DNA from: Chryseosolibacter sp964438975
Lineage (GTDB): Bacteria; Bacteroidota; Bacteroidia; Cytophagales; Cyclobacteriaceae
Assembly: GCA_964438975.1 (NCBI GenBank)
Contig: CAYTMU010000003.1
Location: 62,001-126,000, forward strand
Direction: 5' to 3'
Length of the DNA: 64,000 nt
Shown here: piece by piece, positions 36,721 through 43,840 of the stretch
Layout of the letters: every line of letters starts with the position of its first letter
Numbering within the stretch: the first letter of the stretch is position 1
The notes under the pieces: generated by a model
What the model was told of the DNA's origin: nothing
Databases searched by the model: none
What the model saw: the letters and a program-made list of their open reading frames with translations, nothing else
Program-made: the position numbers and the translations under genes

Positions 36721-37380
36721 TCACTTCTTTTTCTTGTGCTTGACCACACGCGCTTCCATATGAAATACAATCTCTTCAGCAATATTCTTGGTCAGATCGC
36801 CGGAGCGCTCGAGATTGCGGACCATCAGCATCAAGGTAAGTATCCTGAGTGCGTCGTCCGGATTTTTGTCAATAAGTACCGCGGTTGTCTTCAGCGACCT
36901 TTTGAAGTAGTCATTCAGGACTTCGTCCTTCTTCGCCGCCTTCAGCGCAGGAGTAGTATCATTTTTTTTCAGCGCCGACCCCATCTCCTTCAACATCGCG
37001 CTTAACACCTCCAGCATTTCCGGAATTTTCAATTCCTTCATCCATTTGAATTCTCTTTTTTCGGAACTCAGCAGGACTTTCGCCAGACTTTTAGCACTGT
37101 CAGCGATGCGCTCCAATTCGTTCGATATCTTCAACGTAGCGAGAACCAGGCGTAGGTCTGTAGCAACCGGCGTATAGAGCGCCAGGATATTTTCGCAATC
37201 GCGATCGATCGCCAGTTCCTGACCATTGATCCTGCGTTCATCCTCGATGATCTCCTCCGCCAATGCAAGATCCTTTTCCGATATGGCAACCATACACTTT
37301 TCGATCTGGCCACGGACCATGTGTAACATGTCCAGCAGATTTTCCTGTAGCACCTGAAGTTCCTGTTCTATTGCTGCCAT
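36721..37380 (-). CDS. phoU: Phosphate transport system regulatory protein PhoU
   Basis: A 219-residue cytoplasmic protein made of two related three-helix bundles. I prefer ATG 37380 (MAAIEQELQVLQENLLDML); an ATG four codons earlier (37392) is possible. PhoU metal-binding repeats appear as ISNELERIADSAKSLAK in the first half and MVRNLERSGDLTKNIAEEI in the second, both of the E-R-x-x-D type. A basic tail (KHKKKK) ends the protein. It couples the Pst transporter to the phosphate-sensing kinase. It is the last gene of the pst operon, 34 bp behind pstB. Confidence 0.96.
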   Translation of the reverse strand: MAAIEQELQVLQENLLDMLHMVRGQIEKCMVAISEKDLALAEEIIEDERRINGQELAIDRDCENILALYTPVATDLRLVLATLKISNELERIADSAKSLAKVLLSSEKREFKWMKELKIPEMLEVLSAMLKEMGSALKKNDTTPALKAAKKDEVLNDYFKRSLKTTAVLIDKNPDDALRILTLMLMVRNLERSGDLTKNIAEEIVFHMEARVVKHKKKK

Positions 37381-37414
37381 AGTTATTATCATTGCTCACC
37401 AACGGCAAAAACGG

Positions 37415-38167
37415 TTACCCGAATCTTCCGCTGATGTAGTTTTCGGTTTGTTTGTTAGACGGCTTCGTGAAGAGCACCGACGTCTTGTCGTATTCAATCA
37501 GTTCGCCCAAATAAAAGAACGCCGTCCGATCGCTGACCCTCGCCGCCTGTTGCATGTTGTGCGTCACGATCACGATCGTATACTTCTCCTTCAGCTCGTG
37601 TATCAACTCCTCGATCTTCGCGGTGGAAATCGGGTCCAGCGCGGAAGCGGGTTCATCCATCAATATGATCGTCGGCTTGACAGCCAGTGTCCTGGCGATA
37701 CACAATCGTTGTTGTTGTCCCCCCGACAATGACAACGCGGGCTTATCCAGTTTGTCTTTCACTTCGTCCCAAAGCGCCGACTGCTTCAGGGACTTTTCAA
37801 CACGCTCATTGAGCTCTCGCTTATCGCTCACGCCGTGTATCCGTAACCCGTATGCGACGTTGTCATAGATGGACTTCGGAAACGGGTTTGGTTTTTGAAA
37901 CACCATCCCGATCTTGCGACGCAGCTCCTCCACCCTCACCTTCTTGTCGTAGATCTCTTTTCCGTTAATGAGAATTTGCCCCGTTTTCCGGAAACTCTCA
38001 ATATAATCATTCATCCGGTTCAATGTGCGAAGGAAGGTAGACTTTCCGCATCCCGACGGACCAATGAACGCTGTGACCGTATTCTCCTTAACGGACATAT
38101 TGATATCTTTCAGCACATGGTTCTCCCCGTAATAAACGTCGACACTCTTCGCTTCGATAGGCTTCAT
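37415..38167 (-). CDS. pstB: Phosphate ABC transporter ATP-binding protein PstB
   Basis: A 250-residue ATPase that powers phosphate import. Walker A GPSGCGKST (about 33-41), Q-loop FQKPNPFP, signature LSGGQQQRLCIARTLA, Walker B IILMDEPASALDPIS and the switch His in IVTHNMQQ are all intact. FQKPNPFPKSIYDNVAYG is diagnostic for PstB. Length is that of the family. Order pstS-pstC-pstA-pstB-phoU. Confidence 0.97.
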   Translation of the reverse strand: MKPIEAKSVDVYYGENHVLKDINMSVKENTVTAFIGPSGCGKSTFLRTLNRMNDYIESFRKTGQILINGKEIYDKKVRVEELRRKIGMVFQKPNPFPKSIYDNVAYGLRIHGVSDKRELNERVEKSLKQSALWDEVKDKLDKPALSLSGGQQQRLCIARTLAVKPTIILMDEPASALDPISTAKIEELIHELKEKYTIVIVTHNMQQAARVSDRTAFFYLGELIEYDKTSVLFTKPSNKQTENYISGRFG

Positions 38168-38213
38168 CAGGAATTGGTTATCGCAACTCTAACATCATGA
38201 ATAATATTCTCAC

Positions 38214-39071
38214 TCACCAGCTTATTTTCTTCTGCCAACGATTCCTCAGGTAGACCGCGATACCGTTCATCGTAAAAGTCAGCGTCAGCAGCACAATAAT
38301 CCCGCCGGCCGCGTTGACGAGGAATGCTTCCTGCGGACGTGACACCCAATTGAATATCTGAATCGGTAGCACTGTGAACTCATCCATGGGGCTCTCCGCG
38401 ACAAATGGCACATATGCCAACGCTCCGATGACGATGAGTGGGGCAGTTTCACCCACCGCCCGCGATAGCGCCAGAATGATACCCGTCAGAATACCTCCCG
38501 ATGCCGCCGGCAGCACCTGATACCAGACCGTTTGCCACCTGGTGGCTCCCATCCCATAGGAAGCCTCCCGCAACGACCCCGGCACAGCCTTGATCGCTTC
38601 CCTCGTCGATACAATAATAATCGGAAGCACAAGTAACGCCAGCGTCGAGGCTCCGGCCAGCAGGCTTCCGCCCATGTGCAGGGTGCGGACAAATATCTGA
38701 AGTCCCAACAATCCGTATATGATTGAGGGGACACCCGCCAGGTTGGCAATATTCAGTTCGATGATGCGCGATAATCTGTTCTGCCTGCCGTACTCCTGCA
38801 GGTAGATACCTGCAGCGATTCCCACTGGAATTGCAATGGACGCCGTGAGCCCCAGTATCCACGCAGTGCCAGTCCAAGCCGTCAGGATACCAGCGCGATG
38901 TGGACGCCTCGACGGAAGGTTCGTGAGAAAGTCCCAGTCGATCCGTCCCAGCCCCTTGATGAGAATGTCACCGAGAAAGATCAGCAGTACAAAGATACTC
39001 AGAAAAGTACACGCAATTCCGACGTATTTAAACGCTGTATCGATCCACCTGTTAACACGAATATTACTCAT
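38214..39071 (-). CDS. pstA: Phosphate ABC transporter permease PstA
   Basis: A 285-residue inner-membrane permease with six helices. The ABC permease loop EAIKAVPGSLREASYGMGATRWQTVWYQVLPAA (about 165-197) is the coupling element to PstB, and LSRAVGETAPLIVIGALAYVPF is typical of PstA. Its start overlaps the end of pstC by 8 bp, so translation is probably coupled. Confidence 0.96.
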   Translation of the reverse strand: MSNIRVNRWIDTAFKYVGIACTFLSIFVLLIFLGDILIKGLGRIDWDFLTNLPSRRPHRAGILTAWTGTAWILGLTASIAIPVGIAAGIYLQEYGRQNRLSRIIELNIANLAGVPSIIYGLLGLQIFVRTLHMGGSLLAGASTLALLVLPIIIVSTREAIKAVPGSLREASYGMGATRWQTVWYQVLPAASGGILTGIILALSRAVGETAPLIVIGALAYVPFVAESPMDEFTVLPIQIFNWVSRPQEAFLVNAAGGIIVLLTLTFTMNGIAVYLRNRWQKKISW

Positions 39072-39942
39072 ACTTTTCCTGGTATCGCTTCTTCAGCCAG
39101 AAGCTCAAGTTATTGAGGAAGAACGTCAGTATAAACAGCGTAATACCTGCCGCAAATATCGTCTTATACTCGAGGGATCCGTGCTGGACGTCACCGAGGC
39201 TGACCTGCACGATATACGCGGTAATTGTTTCAACCGCCTCTCTCGGATCGAAGGTTAGGTTCGGCTGTTGTCCGGCTGCGATCGCCACTACCATCGTTTC
39301 ACCGACCGCCCTCGCTATGCCGAGGATAACGGATACCATAATACCGGAGGAGGCAGCCGGCACGACGACCTTGAACGATGTTTGAAACCGCGTCGCGCCC
39401 ATCCCATAGGAGGCTTCGCGAAGCGATTTTGGAACCGCATACAACGCGTCCTCGCTCAGGGAAGATATTACCGGGATGATCATAATGCCCATAACGAGTC
39501 CGGCAGACAGCGCGTTAAAACTCCCCAGCCCCGGTATAAAGCCTTGCAGAAAAGGAGTGACCACTGTCAGCGCGAAAAAGCCATAGACCACCGTTGGAAC
39601 AGCCGCGAGCACTTCGAGAGCAGGCTTCAGCGCCTTTCTGAATTCAGGCCGTGCGTATTCACTCAGATATACGGCGATCACAATACCCAACGGCACGGCT
39701 GTCATAATCGCAATAAATGTCGTCAGCAAAGTACCGGAAAGCAGCGGAAGAATCCCGTAATGTTTGTCCGCAAAGAGCGGAGTCCATTCTGTATCGAAAA
39801 GAAAATCCTTCAGCGGTATCGTTGCAAAGAATCCCCATGACTCCGAGACCAGCACCCAGATAATTCCGGCGGTCGTCAGCACAGTAACGAGGGCGGCCAT
39901 GGCCAGTACCCTTTCGATGATCATTTCGCCCGTGCGTTTCAC
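39064..39942 (-). CDS. pstC: Phosphate ABC transporter permease PstC
   Basis: A 292-residue permease that pairs with PstA. It shows the same coupling loop (ALYAVPKSLREASYGMGATRFQTSFKVVVPAA) and the PstC-like segment ARAVGETMVVAIAAGQQPN. The large N-terminal periplasmic loop follows the first helix. Its ATG overlaps the pstS stop (ATGA at 39942-39939). Confidence 0.96.
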   Translation of the reverse strand: MKRTGEMIIERVLAMAALVTVLTTAGIIWVLVSESWGFFATIPLKDFLFDTEWTPLFADKHYGILPLLSGTLLTTFIAIMTAVPLGIVIAVYLSEYARPEFRKALKPALEVLAAVPTVVYGFFALTVVTPFLQGFIPGLGSFNALSAGLVMGIMIIPVISSLSEDALYAVPKSLREASYGMGATRFQTSFKVVVPAASSGIMVSVILGIARAVGETMVVAIAAGQQPNLTFDPREAVETITAYIVQVSLGDVQHGSLEYKTIFAAGITLFILTFFLNNLSFWLKKRYQEKYE

Positions 39943-40898
39943 TGATCCTCCCCTCGCTGTTCGTCTGTAGGCCCTGATACAAAGCGCCGAAAGGCCTCCT
40001 GTTCAATCTCGTATTCCTCGTCACTCAGCGGAATATATCCCACATCAGCAACCAAAAAAGAGGCGTTCTCAAGGTAAAAATCCACGAATGCCCCAACCTC
40101 GGAACGAGCCGCGGAGACACTTGAGACGTATATGAATACTGGTCGTGACAGCGGCTTATACGTACCATTCTTAACCGTTTCGGCAGATGGCTGAACTACA
40201 CCATCTTCCGTCCTCACTCCCACAAGCTTGAGTTTATCCCTGTTCTCTTCGTAATAGGCAAGACCGAAGAAGCCCAGGCCATTTCGATCACCCGATATTC
40301 CCTGTACCAGGACGTTGTCGTCTTCACTCGCAGTGAAGTCGCCGCGACTCGCCCCGCTTTTCCCCACCACTGCTTCCGTAAAATAGTCATAAGTACCGGA
40401 TGCGATGCCAGGGCCATAGAGACGAAAAACTTCATCGGGCCACGCTGGATTTATCTGATTCCAGCGCGTGATCTTCTCCTGCGCCGCTGGCTCCCATATC
40501 TTCTTCAGTTCTTCGACCGAAATCTCATTCAACCAGGTGTTGCGCGGATTGACCACGACCACCAGCCCGTCGAACGCTACCTTCAATCCCACGAATCCAA
40601 CCCCATTTTTCTCACAGGTAGCCGCCTCCTGGTCAGTGATTGGCCGGGAAGCATTATTGATATCAACTTCGCCGCGACTGAATTTATTGAAGCCACCGCC
40701 CGTTCCAGACACACCGACCGTAACTCTGACCCCCGGTTCATCTATCCGAAACTCCTCCGCGATCGCCTCCGTAATAGGATATACCGTGCTGGACCCGTCC
40801 ACTCGCACCGAACCGGTCAGTCCGCTCCCCGAGCGTTTCGAGCTACAACCCACCGCGAGTAAAAGTGCGGCACTTAATGCCAATTGGCTGATTCTCAT
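39939..40898 (-). CDS. pstS: PstS-type phosphate-binding lipoprotein
   Basis: A 319-residue periplasmic phosphate-binding protein, here lipid-anchored (LLLAVGC, Cys18). Phosphate-site motifs are present: VDGSSTVYPITEAIAEEF (about 33-50), VGVSGTGGGFNKFSRGEVDINNASRPI, and YGPGIASGTYDYF. The length and motif set fit the PstS/SphX group. First gene of the operon, behind the -7 element at 40916 and the 11-bp repeat array at 40952-41002. Confidence 0.95.
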   Translation of the reverse strand: MRISQLALSAALLLAVGCSSKRSGSGLTGSVRVDGSSTVYPITEAIAEEFRIDEPGVRVTVGVSGTGGGFNKFSRGEVDINNASRPITDQEAATCEKNGVGFVGLKVAFDGLVVVVNPRNTWLNEISVEELKKIWEPAAQEKITRWNQINPAWPDEVFRLYGPGIASGTYDYFTEAVVGKSGASRGDFTASEDDNVLVQGISGDRNGLGFFGLAYYEENRDKLKLVGVRTEDGVVQPSAETVKNGTYKPLSRPVFIYVSSVSAARSEVGAFVDFYLENASFLVADVGYIPLSDEEYEIEQEAFRRFVSGPTDEQRGEDQ

Positions 40899-40915
40899 AA
40901 GAGTTCTGCTTTCCG

Positions 40916-40923
40916 CAAAGGTA
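40916..40923 (-). promoter_or_regulatory. Candidate -7 promoter element of the pst operon
   Basis: On the minus strand TACCTTTG (40923-40916) fits TAnnTTTG exactly, 17 bases before the pstS ATG. No -33 TTG is found at the usual distance. Instead the 11-bp repeat array begins about 29 bp upstream, as expected for an activator-dependent promoter. Confidence 0.65.
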
Positions 40924-40951
40924 GCCTTGCGCAGGTGAAAGGCGCTGAGAG

Positions 40952-41002
40952 CAGTATTAAGTTTGTGTTAACTTCGTAAACTCAACGTTACTTTAATGTT
41001 AA
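40952..41002. promoter_or_regulatory. Array of five 11-bp direct repeats, candidate Pho box
   Basis: Five 7-base units with a GT at their third and fourth positions (GT at 40954, 40965, 40976, 40987 and 40998) are spaced exactly 11 bp apart: CAGTATT, TTGTGTT, TCGTAAA, ACGTTAC and ATGTTAA, separated by A/T-rich 4-base spacers. PhoB-type regulators bind 7-bp direct repeats with 4-bp spacers in this arrangement. The array lies between pstS and the divergent phosphate-selective porin gene, so it could control both. Confidence 0.6.
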
Positions 41003-41091
41003 ATATTTCCGCACTTGATAAGATGCGCGAGCAGGCAAGAATCAAAATTGGGCTTATTTTGGCGCAGAATCTGAGCAAAAAACGTAAAGTA

Positions 41092-42324
41092 ATGGGTGAT
41101 CGGCAAAATGCGGCAAAGTGGTTGGTATTAGTATTCACATTAGTTCCTTTCCTCGTCCCCGCGCAGGAGATATCAACCTTGAGGCCTTTTGCACGGGAAA
41201 AAAAGGGATTCGGATTTGTCACCGCCGATAGTCTTTACTCGCTGGGCATGCAATTCCGGATGCAGAACCGCGCAGGCTTTACAACCGACGACGATGACGG
41301 GGGTATCGATGAATTTGAATTCCGGGTCCGGCGACTTCGTCTGAAACTCGACGGATTCGTCTACGATCCGCGGTTGACGTATTATATCCAACTCTCGTTC
41401 TCCAGGGGTGATATGGATTGGCTCGGTCCCGAAAACTCCATTCACAACTCCAGTCCAAACGTTATCCGCGACGCGGTCGTCTATTACAAACCCACAAAGA
41501 GCCTTCAGCTTGGCATCGGGCAGACGAAATTGCCGGGGAATCGCCAGCGCGTAATCTCTTCCGGCGATCAGCAGTTCGTGGACCGGTCAATCGTCAATGC
41601 AAGGTTTAATATTGATCGCGATTTCGGATTCTTCGCGAAAATGAAATCCGACTATATCGTACTAAGTGGCGCAGTGACCTCGGGAGAGGGTAGGAACTCC
41701 CTCGCATCGAACAACGGCCTCGCCTACACTGCCCGTGCCGAGTATCTTCCGTTCGGAAAGTTTACCGAGGACAACGACTATACAGAAGGCGATCTGGAAC
41801 GCGAACCACTTCCTAAGCTTTCGCTCGGTAGCACCTTCAGTTACAACGATAAGGCTGTGCGCGAGTACGGACAGCGAGGCAATGATCTGTTCGCACCCCG
41901 CTCCATCCGGACGATCGAGTTTGACGCACTGCTGAAATACAACGGATGGGCATGGTATAATGAGTACATGGACAGAGACGCGGCGAATCCTTTCACCGTT
42001 AGTCCCGATGATGCGGAAGCACGCTACGTGTACAACGGAAGTGGGTATCTTTCGCAGCTGAGCTACTTGTTCCGCAATAACATCGAGATCGCGGGACGTT
42101 ATTCACTGATCGTACCCGACGAAAGCATGTACGATAATCCGTTGCATCCGGAGATTAATGAACCGCAAACCCGGCAGATAGAGTTCGGCGTCACCCGATA
42201 CATTTACAGCCATCGTCTGAAGGTTCAGGCAAACATCATCCGTGGAAACTTCACAGACCTGAGGACCGACACCGCTGATGGTGGGTTCTGGTCTGGCCTC
42301 ATACAGGTCGAACTCGGGATATAG
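41092..42324 (+). CDS. Phosphate-selective porin of the OprP/OprO family
   Basis: A 410-residue outer-membrane porin. ATG 41092 gives a signal peptide (MGDRQNAAKWLVLVFTLVPFLVPAQ); the frame extends upstream through the repeat array but has no leader there. OprP/OprO-type features: an N-terminal strand region with FEFRVRRLRLKLDGFVYDPRLTYYIQLSFSRG and DAVVYYKPTKSLQLGIGQTKLPGNRQRV, then alternating amphipathic strands ending with a terminal LIQVELGI typical of outer-membrane barrels. Divergent from pstSCAB-phoU, which supports a role in phosphate uptake. Confidence 0.9.
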   Translation: MGDRQNAAKWLVLVFTLVPFLVPAQEISTLRPFAREKKGFGFVTADSLYSLGMQFRMQNRAGFTTDDDDGGIDEFEFRVRRLRLKLDGFVYDPRLTYYIQLSFSRGDMDWLGPENSIHNSSPNVIRDAVVYYKPTKSLQLGIGQTKLPGNRQRVISSGDQQFVDRSIVNARFNIDRDFGFFAKMKSDYIVLSGAVTSGEGRNSLASNNGLAYTARAEYLPFGKFTEDNDYTEGDLEREPLPKLSLGSTFSYNDKAVREYGQRGNDLFAPRSIRTIEFDALLKYNGWAWYNEYMDRDAANPFTVSPDDAEARYVYNGSGYLSQLSYLFRNNIEIAGRYSLIVPDESMYDNPLHPEINEPQTRQIEFGVTRYIYSHRLKVQANIIRGNFTDLRTDTADGGFWSGLIQVELGI

Positions 42325-42467
42325 ACACCGTCCTGCCAACGGGGCGGGCGTGTTACCGTTCCTCACAACTACCGGTCGCCGGGCTGCACAGTGCTTGCCA
42401 GATAATTAAATATCTCCTAATTTAGACCGTTTTGTAGTCCTTCAAAGGTCGTATCAAGCATGAAACC

Positions 42468-43838
42468 ATGTACGAATTTAATATCAACCGAAGGCGGTTC
42501 CTGAAGGGAGCTACTGCCTCCCTCGCGCTAACGACGTTCGGCGCATACGGACTGGACATCATCCATCCGCAGCAGACATTGCGCGTCGGTCTCATTGGCA
42601 CAGGATGGTACGGCAAGAACGATCTCTTCCGGCTCATTCAAGTGGCGCCGGTCGACGTAGTCGCAATGTGCGATGTCGACAAGAACCTGTTATCCGACGC
42701 TGCGACCATCGTCACCCAACGTCAGAAGTCGGGCAAGACTCCGCGTCTGTATGGCGACTACCACAAAATGCTGGCGGAAAATGAACTTGACATCGTCCTT
42801 ATCGGCACTCCTGATCACTGGCACGCACTACAAATGATCGACTCAGTGAAAGCAGGCGCCCATGTGTATGTTCAGAAGCCCATCAGCGTCGATGTTATCG
42901 AAGGCGAAGCGATGGTTGCCGCGGCGCGCAAGTACAACCGTGTCGTTCAGGTCGGAACACAGCGCAAAAGTACTCCTCATCTAATTGACGCGAAAAAGAA
43001 TATCGTCGATGCCGGACTGCTGGGTAAAATATCCCATGTGGAAATGTGCTGCTATTACCACATGCGCCACAACGGTCCGCTTACGCCGCAACCTGTTCCT
43101 GATTTCCTGGACTGGGAGATGTGGACAGGCCCGGCACCCCTGCGCGCATACGACGGTCTCCCGCATACGCGCTGGTGGCGAACGTTCATGGAATATGGCA
43201 ACGGCATAACAGGCGACATGTGTATTCACATGTTGGATACCGTGCGGTGGATGCTTGACCTGGGCTGGCCAAAACGGATCTCATCCACGGGCGGGATATA
43301 CGTTCAGAAGGAAGGAAAGTCTACCATATCCGATACGCAAACAGCGGTGTTCGAATACGACGGACTGAACTGCGTGTGGCAACATCGCACCTGGGGAACT
43401 CCGGCTGATCCCGATTATCCGTGGGCATTTGTCCTGTACGGCGATAAGGGTACGCTACGGGGCAGCACAATGAAATGCGACTTCACTCCCGTAGGCGAAG
43501 GGGAGAAAATTCACAAGGACGTGGTTTACGAAAAAGAGAAATACCCCGAAGACGTCACCGAAGCGCGCATCGAACTAAACGCGGCACCGGCCACTCGATT
43601 GCATATGCTCGATTTTCTCAAAGCCATTGCCGACAAATCCCGGCCTGTCGCAGATATTGAGGATGGTCATATATCCACGGCAAGCTGCATTCTTGCGAAT
43701 ATCTCAATGCAACTCGGAGGGCGCCCGCTGGTATACAATCCCGGGAAACGCGAAGTCGTCAATGACCCCGAGGCTACAAAATTGTTACAAAGAACCTATA
43801 GAAAACCCTGGGTACACCCAGAGGTGAACAAAGTGTGA
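42468..43838 (+). CDS. Gfo/Idh/MocA family oxidoreductase with twin-arginine leader
   Basis: A 456-residue exported oxidoreductase. The leader MYEFNINRRRFLKGATASL is of the twin-arginine type. The Rossmann fold starts at LRVGLIGTGWYGKNDL (about 38-53), followed by IGTPDHWHALQMIDSV and the HVYVQKPIS block with the conserved lysine. The C-terminal domain has GNGITGDMCIHMLDTVRWMLDLG. This long subgroup, frequent in Planctomycetes and Bacteroidota, acts on sugars or glycosides. The next gene begins at the stop codon, so the two form a unit with the heme protein downstream. Confidence 0.92.
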   Translation: MYEFNINRRRFLKGATASLALTTFGAYGLDIIHPQQTLRVGLIGTGWYGKNDLFRLIQVAPVDVVAMCDVDKNLLSDAATIVTQRQKSGKTPRLYGDYHKMLAENELDIVLIGTPDHWHALQMIDSVKAGAHVYVQKPISVDVIEGEAMVAAARKYNRVVQVGTQRKSTPHLIDAKKNIVDAGLLGKISHVEMCCYYHMRHNGPLTPQPVPDFLDWEMWTGPAPLRAYDGLPHTRWWRTFMEYGNGITGDMCIHMLDTVRWMLDLGWPKRISSTGGIYVQKEGKSTISDTQTAVFEYDGLNCVWQHRTWGTPADPDYPWAFVLYGDKGTLRGSTMKCDFTPVGEGEKIHKDVVYEKEKYPEDVTEARIELNAAPATRLHMLDFLKAIADKSRPVADIEDGHISTASCILANISMQLGGRPLVYNPGKREVVNDPEATKLLQRTYRKPWVHPEVNKV

Positions 43839-43840
43839 GG

